Assembly: GCF_020497125.1 (NCBI RefSeq)
Contig: NC_059072.1
Location: 308,840,781 to 308,904,780, forward strand
Direction of reading: 5' to 3'
Source: Mauremys mutica
Taxonomy: Eukaryota; Chordata; Testudines; Geoemydidae
DNA: 64,000 bases
Part shown: positions 1-10,900 of the stretch, in pieces
Layout: each line of letters starts with the position of its first letter
How positions within the stretch are numbered: position 1 is the first letter of the stretch
Program-made: the position numbers and the translations under genes
Notes under the pieces: generated by a model
Told to the model about the DNA's origin: nothing
What the model saw: only the letters and a program-made list of their open reading frames with translations
Database searches by the model: none

Positions 1-336
1 CCACAGCAGTACTTCTATGTGTTTTATCTGTAGCTGCTGCCACAGGTGCCAACTTTTTGATTTCCCCAGGTCTGCCCTTCTGTCAGAGATTGTGGACCAC
101 GACAAGTCCTGAGTGGGTTTGTGGGATTATCAAAATAGGCATGAAAACGATGGGATAGAGATGGCATTATGGGGAGGAGAAGGTTGCATGATGGGAATTT
201 CAGCCCACAGTCCCCGTTACCCCAGCACTACTCATTTTTGCCCCATCATGCATTGCCAAAACTTCCCAAAACACAGTGTGCGGGATGGTGGCACATTGGG
301 ATACCTACCCATGGTGCACCACACAGTGCATCTAAA
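1..336. other. intergenic DNA, nothing recognised
   Basis: Only short chance reading frames occur here, and I recognise no repeat family. The stretch ends at the left target duplication of the neighbouring LTR. Confidence 0.5.
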
Positions 337-341
337 CAAGC

Positions 342-1204
342 TGTCATAAACAGACAGTTAAGGGTTAATGTCTCTTTTACCTGTAAAGGGTTAACAAGCT
401 CAGTGAACCTGACGGACACCTGACCAGACGACCAATCAAGAGACAAGATAATTTAAAATCTCTGTGGAGGGAAGTCTTTGTTTGTGTTCTTTGTTTTGGG
501 GGGTGTTCTCTCTTGGGATTAAGAGAGGCCAGACGTACTTCCAGGCTCTCCAAGCTTCCTGAAATATTCTCTTCTATTCAGTATAGTGAGTATTAGAAAG
601 GTGGATTAGTCTTTTGATTGATTTCTGTATTTGTAAATGTGTGTTTGCTGGAACAATATTTTACCTCTTTGCTGTACTTGTGCTTATGCTAGAGTCCCTC
701 TAGTTTTTATAAGATGTACCCTGTAAACTTCCATCCGGATTTTACAGAGCTAAATTTTACCTTTTCTTTTTTTCTTTAATTAAAAGCTTTTCTTTTTAAG
801 AACCTGATTGATTTATTCCCTTGTTTGAGACCTCAGGGGATTAGTCTGACTCACCAGGAATAGGTGGGGGGGGGGGGAAGGAGGAGGAAGGTGAATCCCT
901 CTTTGTTTTAGATTCAAGGAGTGAATCAGTGTGGAGCCTCTCAAGGCAACCCAGGGAGGGGAAAGTCAGGGAGGGGAAAGGAGGGGGGGGGAATGGTTAA
1001 GTTTCCCTTGTGTTAAGATCCAAGGAGTTTGGATCTGTATTCCCCAGGGAAAGTTTGGGGGAACAGAAAGTGTACCAAAACACTATATTTTTTTGGTTGG
1101 TGGCAGCAGTACCAGATCTGAACTAGGATTTAAGTTTAGAAGGATCCATGCAGGTCCCCATCTTTTGGACGCTAAAGTTCAAAGTGGGGAATAAACCTAT
1201 GACA
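342..1204 (+). mobile_element. solo LTR of an endogenous retrovirus-like element
   Basis: The 863-bp segment begins TGTCATA and ends TATGACA, the inverted TG...CA ends of an LTR. It is flanked by a perfect 5-bp duplication, CAAGC, at 337-341 and 1205-1209. AATAAA lies close to the right end, which suggests plus orientation. A G-rich tract is present near 865-880. No internal gag, pol or env sequence adjoins it, so it is a solo LTR left by recombination. Ends and duplication are read directly; the retroviral origin is inferred from structure. Confidence 0.75.
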
Positions 1205-1377
1205 CAAGCACTCCTTGTGAGTACTCAAAGCGCTGATGGAAGAACTCAAGCAATATACTAACTGCAGCAGCTGTATGCCAAATTCATTTGCATCAGCAAA
1301 AGTTTGTAGTGTAGACATGCCCTAAGTAAGAGACATAAGGGAATGGCTCAGGGGATTTAATCTCTAGGTCACCAGTC

Positions 1378-1510
1378 TGTAATATGCTTGACAGACAAGG
1401 AGACTTGGAAACAGAGGGTAAGGGTTAAGTGACACTTGCTCAGGATCAGAAAGTAAGTCAGTGGCTTAGCTGGGAATAAAATGCAGGTCTCCTGATTCCC
1501 AGCGTACTAA
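1378..1510 (-). repeat. MIR-like tRNA-derived SINE remnant
   Basis: The order of phrases (gacaaggagacttggaaac, then a ggttaagtgac-type block, then lost agreement towards a unique end) follows the reverse complement of the MIR core. It is strongly diverged and has no visible duplication. Confidence 0.45.
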
Positions 1511-1544
1511 TCAAGCTGTTCATTTACAAAATATAATTAATGAG

Positions 1545-1710
1545 TTACCCTCGGAGTGGAGAGATAGGTATTTATTATGCTAATTTCCTGGATGGGGAAA
1601 ACAGGTGCATAGAGAGGTGAAGGGACTTAGTCAAAGGTCGCACAGGAACTCTGGTAGAGCCAGGAACAGAATAGAGATTTCTTAACTCCCAGGCCTGTGT
1701 TTTAAATATA
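1545..1710 (-). repeat. MIR-like SINE remnant
   Basis: A segment resembling gatggggaaaacaggtgcat, followed by agagaggtgaagggactta and a cacaggaactct block, matches the reverse complement of the MIR core and its conserved domain. It is old and diverged. Confidence 0.5.
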
Positions 1711-1899
1711 AAACCATCCTTCCTCTTGAGTTCCTATCCTCTGCTGGCCGTGATCCAATTCATTGCCCACTGGTGACTGTTCTAGTGGTGTATGTTTAAT
1801 GAGTAAGTGGTCTCAGTGCAGATGCTAAGTGGACATATGTCCACCCCATAAAAAACATCAGCACAACCGTCAATATGTTGGGCACCTGAGAATACAGCA

Positions 1900-2880
1900 T
1901 GCCGTTCTGGGCCCTTTAATAGTAGAAAAAGGTCAATGAATGAGATGGAATTCAAAGAAGGACAGCAAGGAAACCTGAAGGGACTAACTTATGAGGAATA
2001 GAATTCGATTCCGTTAGTGTGGCTAAGCAATGACCAAATGAGACACAATAGTCTCTGAAGGGCGCAAGCACCGAAGAGGAAGATGGACTATTTGGGGTGG
2101 GCCTAGAGGAATAAATGCAGGATGAGAAATGGGCTTAGGGTGACCATACATCCTGTTTTGGCTGGGACAGTCCCGTTTTTAAGCTCTGTATTGGCCGTCG
2201 TGACCGTTTTTTCCGCCCCCAAATGGACATTTGTCCTGTTTGCTCTTCCCAACTGATCAGCAAAAAACAAATGCCCAGTTTACCAAAAAACTTGGGTGTG
2301 CTTCCCGTGGGGGGTGGCGCAGAGGCACTTTGTGAGGAGCAGCGATGTGAGGTACCAGGCAGTGGGGCTTGGGGGTCAGCCCCAGGCAGCATGGATCTCG
2401 GGGGTTGGGGGCTAAGGGGTCAGCCCCAGCCCCAGGTGGTGTGGAGCTTGGGGGGGGGTCAGCCCCAGCCTCTGGCTGTACGGGGCACTGAGCTCGGGGT
2501 GCATGTGTCAGCCCCAGCCACAGGTGGCGGGGACTCGGGGATCAGCACCAGCCATTGGTGGCATGGAGCTCAGGGGGAGGGGGTGGCTCTGGTGAACCCT
2601 GTGGGGAGTGTGGGGGGGCAGCTCGGGCTTAGGCAAGCCCCAGCCATCCCGTTTTGACTTTAGGAAATATGGTTGCCCTAAATGGGATAAAATTGAGCAA
2701 ATGGAAGGTTACGTTGGACATCAAGAAAAACGTCCTTATAGTGAGATCTACTAGTGGAATAGTCTTGTAGGGAAAGTTGAGAAGTTCCATCCTTTGAGCA
2801 TTTTAAAGGTGGAGTAGAAAAACCACCCTAGGGTATCCTGCAGGGAGCAGTCCTGCACTGGAAGGAATATGGATTCATAA
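1900..2880 (+). mobile_element. decayed CR1-type LINE 3' region, split by a hAT insertion
   Basis: Both sides of the hAT element at 2136-2680 are parts of one old LINE. After the insertion the plus strand can be read as LDIKKNVLIVR, which resembles the LDI(K/R)KNFLTVRV stretch near the C-terminus of CR1 reverse transcriptase and of the better copy at 45985-46502. Stops and frameshifts are frequent. The left limit is approximate. Confidence 0.5.
2136..2680. mobile_element. non-autonomous hAT DNA transposon
   Basis: The terminal inverted repeats are TAGGGTGACCATA on the left and TATGGTTGCCCTA on the right, with 11 of 13 positions pairing. The flanking 8-bp duplication is AATGGGCT (2128-2135) and AATGGGAT (2681-2688), seven of eight identical. 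The 545-bp interior is G-rich, with imperfect repeats built on cagccccagcc, and has no transposase. An 8-bp duplication is the hAT hallmark. Confidence 0.75.
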
Positions 2881-3317
2881 ATCTAATAGGTCTTTCCCCC
2901 TGTAAACTTACATAACACTATGATAATATATAACAGCACAATCATTTTACAGTGTAAAAGGAATTGGTTCGAGAAGGTTCCAACCCTGCAAATATGTGAT
3001 TTTACATACATGAGTAGTCACACCAGGTGAAATTCACCCCTGTGCAGAGACACACCATGAGGCCTAGGCACCTATTTTGAAGGCGTAAGTGGGACTTAAG
3101 TGGCAGTTAGGCCTTATGCTGGGGTATGCATGTGTGAGAATTTCATCCATTGTGCATAATTTGTGTTTGCAGGATTGGACCCTAAAATCATTCACATATT
3201 TTCCACATAATTCTACAGGCTATCTAAATATGCCAGGTGACACTAACTGGACCCACATCTGAATGTAGGTGCTCAGATCCTATGGTGATGAGTGTCATAT
3301 AAATATGCTAGATGAGA

Positions 3318-3415
3318 TTGGAGTCATGGATTCCAAAGCCAGAAGGGACCACTGTGATCCATTTACTCTGATCTGCTGTATGACACAGGCCATTGAATGT
3401 CCCCAAAATTAGATT
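3318..3415 (-). repeat. CR1-type 3' end remnant
   Basis: The segment reads agaagggaccactgtgat, the reverse complement of the atcacagtggtcccttct block at the 3' ends of the CR1 copies at 5050-5090 and 55300-55330. Confidence 0.5.
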
Positions 3416-4392
3416 GTACCAGGAACAGTGCACTGGTACTTTCAGAAATGATGCTCTTTGCCCTGGAGTCTCTGGTTCTTCCTGTCTCTTGATTTTAAGC
3501 CTCTCACTAAATTAAGTTTATTGTTCATCAAGAGATCCCTTAAAAAAACGGACTCGAAAGCAGGATGACAGGAGGATCCTTTCAAACAGCTTAACGACAA
3601 GTCCAGGACTGATGAACTGGCTGCATGTCTGGGACACAAGCTGATCTTCCTTGGTGAGTCTGGGATATAAGTATACGTTGTGTGTACTGGCACTCATTCT
3701 AAACCTGGGTGTTATGGTTAGTTGGCTAGGTTCTGACAAAGAGTAAATGAAATCCATAGCTAGGCCTCTCACCCTTCCTGGCAACCTTGCCATGCCAACG
3801 AAAGAACAAAACTCAGAAGCCTGCTTTCTGCCCTTTTAATTTTTTTTAAGTATGGATTTTTCCACAGCCCAATTTCCCAGCTCCTCATGCTCCTCTTCTC
3901 CCTTCCTGAAGAATTTAATTGGCCTTTATTTTCTGTGAAGTAAAGCAAGGGTTCACTAAACCAAAATGAGGGGCCAGTCAGCCAGCCATTTGTTTCTACT
4001 TCATTAGTACTGATGAAGATGGAAGGGCAAGTGTTTCATTAACCCTCTTTTTTTTTTTCCTGGTTGAGCTCAAGAATGGACTGTCACCCAGGGAAGAACT
4101 GTGAAAGTACCACTGAGTGGGCTGAAGATTTTAACAGCCCATGGGGTAGCAATTGGGATTTTTAAAATTGAAAGGTCTTGACTAACAGAGCCAGCCCTTT
4201 CTCGTCCCTTGAACTCACTGAGGATGGTTATGCCACAGTGACTGCTGTTTTCACCTGTGAGGAGGTTATTTTAAGGGGAACCACAGGAAGCTGTCCACCT
4301 CCTGAGTTTGCAGCTTCCAATCTGCGAACAGTAAGACTGGATTTCATTAGGGGCACCAGTAACAAAGAATGGAGACCATACTTACAGAATGG
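3416..4392. other. intergenic DNA, nothing recognised
   Basis: No long reading frame, RNA gene or repeat family is recognised. Small T- and A-rich tracts occur near 3838 and 4050. Confidence 0.5.
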
Positions 4393-5100
4393 GGGACACT
4401 ATTCTAGGAAGAAATGACTCTGAACAAAGATTTGGGGGTCATGATGGATAATCAGCTGAACATGAGTTCCCAGTGTGATTCTGTGGCCAAAAGAACGAAT
4501 GTGATTCTGGGATGCATAAACAGGGGAATCTCGAGTAGGAGTAGAGAGGTTATTTTACCTCTGTATTTGGCATTGTTGAGACCACTGTGGAATACTGTGT
4601 CCAGTTCTGGTGCCCACAATTCAAGAAGGAGGTTGATAAATTGGAGAGGGTTCAGAGAAGAGCCAGGAGAATGATTAAAGGATAAGAAAACATGCCTTAC
4701 AATAATAGACTCAAGGAGCTCAATCTATTTAGCTTAACAAAGAGAAGGTTAAGGGTGATTTGATTACAGTCTGTAAGGACCTACACAGGAACAAATATTT
4801 GATAATGGGCTCTTACATCTATCAGGGAAAGGTAAAATACAATGTAATGGCTGGAAGTTGAAGCTAGACAAATTCAGACTGGAAATAAAGTGTCAATTTA
4901 TAACAATGAGGTAATTGACTACTGGAATAATTTACCAAGGGTCATGACACATTCTCCATCACTGACCATTTTAAAATGAAAATTGGATGTTTTTCTAAAA
5001 GATCTGCTGTAGGAATTATTTTTGGGAAGTTCTAGGGTGTATCTTATATAAGAGATCAGGCTAGATGATCACTGTGGTCCCTTGGAATCTATGACTATGA
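4393..5100 (+). mobile_element. CR1 LINE, 3' end with reverse transcriptase C-terminus (broken)
   Basis: The plus strand encodes the CR1 ORF2 C-terminal region. LGVMMDNQLNMSSQCDSVAK and RGISSRSREVILPLYLALLR are read in one frame. The block then shifts frame, and the RPLWNTV stretch continues in another frame as a (K)LERVQRR-like helix and LKELNLFSL. The usual CR1 3' sequence follows, with a ggctagatgatcactgtggt block and a short attctatga-type tail near 5085-5100. The element is 5' truncated, as is typical for CR1. No gene product is possible. Confidence 0.85.
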
Positions 5101-5159
5101 ATATGATGTGTATCAGTTTGTCCCTGCAATGCAATAATAAAAGCCCCTTCTTTACATTA

Positions 5160-5510
5160 AGAGTGCAGGTGAGGTGATGAGTCATCCCTGAACTAGAGCC
5201 TGATTAAGCCTCCTGCTGGGATGAGTCATTCCCGTGCTAGGCTCCAGCCAAGCCAGGAGCTGGTCTGGTGACTGTCAGAGCAGGTATAAGTGCCTCACAG
5301 GGGATACAGAAGCCTGGGTCTGCTCAATGTTGCTTCATGGCTCAGAACAATCATTTGCCTGACAGTGGTAACAAACTCCACAGGCCTCAGCCTGCCCCAG
5401 CCTAGCACCCGGACCTACTTTGGCTTTGTTCCAGCCCTGTTCTTGGCTCCAGATTTAGCCTCTGTCCCTTAGCTCCAACCACTAGGCCTGACCATCATCA
5501 CCTCAGTGTC
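5160..5510. repeat. LTR-like dispersed repeat, partial
   Basis: The block contains a gagtcat duplication (gatgagtcatccctgaact and gatgagtcattcccgtgct), followed by caggtataagtgcctcac and a C-rich tail of Pro/Thr-like triplets. The composition resembles a turtle LTR fragment. No ends or duplication are visible, so the family is uncertain. Confidence 0.35.
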
Positions 5511-5761
5511 TAACAGTGCAGCTTTAATGGTGGACAGCTGGTTTCCATTTAGCTATAAAAGCCCCTTAATTGCTGAAAATCACAATATGATATCAGCATC
5601 AATCACATCTGAACAGGATTTTTGCAGTAACCAAATAAAGAACTACAGTATATCACCCATTTGCTCTGCAATACAACTGGAATTGAAAATTGGCTCTAAT
5701 TCCTTTTGGCCCCTTAACTAGAGTTTGCCCTGATGCTCTGAGCCTAATGTATTGTACCCAC

Positions 5762-5779
5762 AAAAAAAAAAAAAAAAAA
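5762..5779 (+). repeat. poly(A) tract
   Basis: A run of 18 adenines. It might be the tail of a retrotransposed fragment, but no target duplication is apparent. Confidence 0.9.
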
Positions 5780-6109
5780 GAGAGGAATTTCAAATAGTGC
5801 TGTGCTGGTATGCTGACCATTTAAATATCATTAAACCATTAGGTTTCTATCTGGCATCCGAACTGGCCTCTTCATGAATGCTTTCTGAAAAATATTTAAA
5901 GGGCAATGAGAAGTGTGAAGTTGAGATTAATTAGCATTTGTGTTGTAATTAATGAAAAAATCCATTTTGGAAGCACCAGTCGCACAGATGACCCATAGTT
6001 AAGGTTGAGTTGAGTTTTGCACTTAAATATAAGCAAAAGCCTCATCTTAGAGTATAGATGGAGGAATTCTGACAACTCAACTGCAGTGCCCGAATGCAAT
6101 GGGCCTGAT

Positions 6110-6195
6110 TCTGAGCTACTTTACACTGGGGTAACTATGGACTTCCATGGAGTTACTCCTGACTCAAGCCAGCATATGTGAGATTAGAATCAAAC
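6110..6195. repeat. short palindromic dispersed repeat
   Basis: The segment runs from ctgattctgagct to agattagaatca with a ggagttactcctgact centre, giving an imperfect inverted repeat. Related pieces occur near 9255-9330, 21350-21430, 42530-42580 and 59395-59455. It behaves like an old MITE family. Confidence 0.45.
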
Positions 6196-7854
6196 CCATT
6201 TTTTAATTTTAAAAAGGGTAATTTATTCCATCAGTCACCCCTGAAGCCCTGATGGCACTATAACACCAGCAGAAAATAGTAACATTTCAATTGTTTCTGT
6301 GGTAGGAACAGAAATCTAAAAATACACTGCCTCTGCCCTTTTTGGCCTGAAATCCAGAGAGGGGTAAAAATGATGGCCAAGATTCTCTGCTGTGCATGGT
6401 TTCCACAGGGGGCTACAGAGGTGATGGAGAGCTGTCAGGTTGCTGAAGCATCTTGTTTCTTGATGCAGTTCTGAATCTGCCACTGCCCTGGTGGAGTTTA
6501 GAGCAGTCTGGGGGATTCTCTAAATTGTGCCAGATGGTCACAGCTCCCAAGCAGCCACTTGCGAAATAAGCAAAGCCAGATCCTCACTACTCCTTATGGT
6601 CTTTATTGGTGGGGGTGACATAGAAGCTCTATGTGAGCTGGGGGACTGTTCCCCACCAAGTGAATCCTCAGTCAGTCAGTGGGGACTGGTCTCTGCTTTC
6701 TAGTCCCTTTGTGTCACTGGAGCAATGCAAAGAGAAGAGATGGGAACAGAGAATCTGGCCCAGCAGTGTTGCCTACAGTTCTATTTCCTCAGAGTGGGAT
6801 CTTGTCAGATTTCACAACCTAGGTCAAGTCAGGCGTGGTCCTTACTTAGATGACAGCCCTCTGTAACTTGGTGGGGTTTTTCACCTAGGCAGTTGGTATT
6901 TGGTACCTCCTCGGGGGAGAAGGTAAGATTCAGTGTGGGCTCTTGCTGTGCCATTTGATAGAGTAGCAGTAGGATGATTTAATAGCAGCAAAGTCTTTCC
7001 GACTGAATTGCTTTCAGTCAGACTATTTTAGGCTACATTTGAAGAACTGGATAGGAGATTGGTGGGAAATATTTAGCTGAAGTTCTAATGTATTAGAATC
7101 AGTAACTTTAAAGTATAATTTAGCTTTTGAGACTCTGTATATTATCGTAATCTTTGTGGAAGACTGTATTTCAGGGGGTTGTGGATTTTAGGTCATTTTG
7201 TTATGGAACAAGGAGTGTAGTGGCTTAATCATTCATGGACATTTATTCTGAGTTTTCAGGGAGCTCTGTCAACTGGAGCCAAAAGCATCCATATGAGACC
7301 CTGGTGTAGCAACTGCAGTCTGAGGAATACAATAATTGGTTTGGGTGAGGTTTCAGTTATGTTGAGTGGGAAAATAATATAAAGAAATTTTCTTTTTCTC
7401 ATAACTGAATGTGAGACTCTGGATTTGGAAAACATCACGGGTTTAAAGTAAAGGCACTAGGAATTTGGAGGACAGCACACAAAGGAGACATAGTCAGAAG
7501 CCAGGTTAAGGATTTAGTTTTCCTGTTGGCCACTCCCATGCCATGGGTTGGGTCTTATGCTGTGAGGAAAAAATTTCTCATAAAATGTACAGGTGTGACC
7601 TTATTTACCCTCTGATCAGCCTCTTATCAGGGCTTTTGACAGGGCTTCTCCACCACTTGTCACTAGTGCAGAATGCAGTGGCATGCCTGCTCACAGGACT
7701 GAGGAGCAGCCAAGATCACATTAGACCCCACTCCATGTTCATTATCTTTATCCTGACACCCTGTAAAGTGGCAGAATGACTTTTAAGATGGCTGTAACCA
7801 AGGCTGTTGGTTTTAAAGCCTTGAATTGCGTAGGCCCAGGCCATACTGGAGAAA
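6196..7854. other. intergenic DNA, nothing recognised
   Basis: Only short chance frames are present, with no splice-bounded coding block I can support. Confidence 0.5.
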
Positions 7855-7985
7855 TCCTCTATTAGTGTTAGTAAAATCACCGTGGGGCCTAGGAGCCCTA
7901 GACATGGCTCAGAACCACATTGTGCCAGGTGCTGTTCAAACACGGAGCAAACAGATGGTCCCTTTCCCAAAGAGCTTACAATCGA
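7855..7985 (+). repeat. L2/L3-like LINE 3' remnant
   Basis: The order gggcctaggagccctagac, cacattgtgccaggtgctgt, then aaagagcttacaat, is the conserved 3' segment of old vertebrate LINEs of the L2/L3 group. Confidence 0.5.
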
Positions 7986-10900
7986 AGTGAGACTTGCCCT
8001 GGCGGGTGTTTGAGTCTAATATCACGTGACCTTTTGGGAGTCTGGTCATTGTACTTTGGCTCAAAAGCTGGTTGTGATTTTGCGATGGCAGGTCATAGGG
8101 TATGAGACTCATTCCCACAAGATGTCAACCTGCACTATTTTTTATAGCTGTTCTCCATTGTAAGTCTACGGCAAATCATGCATAGGACCCCATTTGAAAA
8201 GAATGACACTAGATTTGGCTCTGCAGTGCAGTACATTGTGAAGCGTTTTAAGGTGTTTTTAATTTCCAGGCAAGCACCACAGCAGGGGAGTGCTTTATAC
8301 GTACAGCCGTTAGTACAGTACGTCTGTCTACCAATCTGTCTCTCTAAAACACACACAAACAACAACACTTCAGCCAGGGAAGAAAAGTGCTGGATCCAAT
8401 GGAAATTGCAGGGGGAAATTAGCTAGGCAGAATGTATTTATAAAATTTAATTTGACCAGGCCACTAGAGTTAACATACTTTGTGTGGCCATGGGTTCTTC
8501 CGTACCCGGACCTCAGTTTTACATCACATCTGTAGTACCAATGTGCCTCCTAACACCAGGCTGGGACGTTGGTTTAGTGCCGACTCAGAAGGCAGAATCA
8601 GAAGTTTGAGATTCTGCCATCTACGTACTGACCAGGACCACCTGCGTTTAGGACCCAGTCCTGCCGCATGCTGAGTCCCTCCTGTGAGGTGCTAGTTGAT
8701 TTAGGCAGGAGTTGTCATTACTCCGCACTAGGCAGGAATAGACCATTTGGGCTTGATCCAATGCCCAGAGCCTCCATCGACTTACCTGGGCTTTGAGTCA
8801 GGCCCTTAGTTTGTCAGTGAGATCATAGCAGAAGGTGGTACAGCTACCTCAACTCTCATGCCCTTAGCTTGCAATGAACTTGGTATTAGCCCATTTTTCT
8901 AACTATAGTAACCACAGGGCCATTTAAGTAATGGAAGGTGATTACTTCTACGGCTGTGACTTACCATTACTGGCAATTTTAGATATGCACCGGTGACAAG
9001 CTTTCTCCAGGCCAGCAGCCATTGGTGATCACTGTCTGGTGTAGCTCTAGAGATAGAAATAATAAGAGTATTACAATAATAAATTGTGTTTTTAATGAAC
9101 TAGACATGATGGGTCAGATTCACTTCTTTGCTTTAGCTGCTTTGCGCCAACCCCAGTCACCCAAAACAGCTGCACACCCAAATTGCTGGAGCAGAACCAA
9201 GTAGCCAGAGCATTCCAGCGAATCTAGCACCACTATCAACTGAATGTTAAAGGCTTGATTCACCTCCCACGTGACATTGGTGTAAATCAGGAGTAACGCC
9301 ACTGAAATCAACCGTGTGACATGGGTGTAAATGAGAGGAGACTATAGAAATAGAGTAGCATGCATGGCCAAAAAGGAGAGTGATGTGGGGGTGCACAACT
9401 GGATGTGTCTGAACAAGGGGAATTCAGTGCAAAGAAAGCACTTAGCTAACTGCTCCCCTTTGGCCTTGCTGCTGTTATTAGTCAGGAGCATTCTGGCAGC
9501 CACACAGCAGAGCTTTCATTAATGCAGGATCAGCTTCCCCTGCGCTCCCCGTCTTGCTCATGTCTTTATACCGTGTACTACATTCCCTGTCTGCACTGTG
9601 TAGGATCAAAGCCACTATTAAGAAAGATAGTGATTTTTAAAAGGGTAATAAATAAAGGGGATACATTTAAAAAGTCATTTGCCAGCAATTTTTACACAGT
9701 TGTATCTGTGTTACCACCCTTCCCCCACTCTCAGAAGACACCACTGTTTTATCTCAGAAAACGTTGTGTGGTAACTTTTGGCAAAAGCTGACTCTCTTCA
9801 TTTGGCCACAGTAAGATGCTGGCTGGTCAGAAGTGACCTGCTTCTGGGGGAGTTCACCCCATCCCCTCCTGCCTCACACTCAGCATGCCACTAAAACCAT
9901 CCCTGGCTCATAAAGATACTTCTGAAGAGCAAATATTGTGCTTTTGGTTGACAGGTTTTTTAAAAGAAAGAAACTGGCAGTGAAGTGCACTTAGTGGGCA
10001 AAGGTGGGTGGAGGTAACAATGTAGTAGTGATAGGTTGTATACAATTTTCAAAATGCTAGCAAGACCCCCTGGCTCAAAACAACAATGCAGAGCTTCATA
10101 ACTCTTTACCAAAGTAAAAGTATATACTCTTATAAAACCACATGAGAGGCCAGTTTTAAATGTAGAAAAGAATGGATTAAACTGAGGGCATTGGTTGTAA
10201 GTTTTATTCCTGAACAATCCAAAATTAGACTTTGCTTTTAGAAACGAGACATGGCTAGTGGCATATCCTAAAATGACCTAATTAAATCACTTTGGCCATT
10301 ATGAGAAAAAATATAAACACCCAATATTTTTATGTTTTTAAAAGCAGGCAATGCAATCAACAGAAAATACTTTTATAGTTGTACTTTTTGCTAAAACTAC
10401 TTTACCAATGCATTAAAAAAAAAAAAAAGCAGCACACCTCTGATTATCAAATTATCATGGACAAACAAACAACTCCTGTGGCTGTGCAGGATATATTTCC
10501 ACACAGAGAGAGCAAAACGTACCCTCAGTCTAAAATGACTTTGGTTTTAAAGAAAAACTACAATAAAGTAAATGCAATAAATAGACTCAGTATATGTGAT
10601 CATGTCTCCTTCTAGTGGCTGGCCTCAGCAATTACAGCCATCCAATTACATGGCTAAAACTGCACAGAGGGAGAGTTCTTAAAAAATGTAAAGACGTAGT
10701 ACTAAGAAAGCAAAAGGCATGATGGTTTCATAGGTACACACACAACAGGGCATATGCACATAATCTTGAGATAATTTCATCAGATTATAGGTGACATGCA
10801 CCCATTTATCAGAGTGGATTTGAAATCTATATGATTAATCTATTACGTTGGAAAGTGCTATAAAGTCTATGGGTAAACATTCAAAAAAACTGCCTATCTG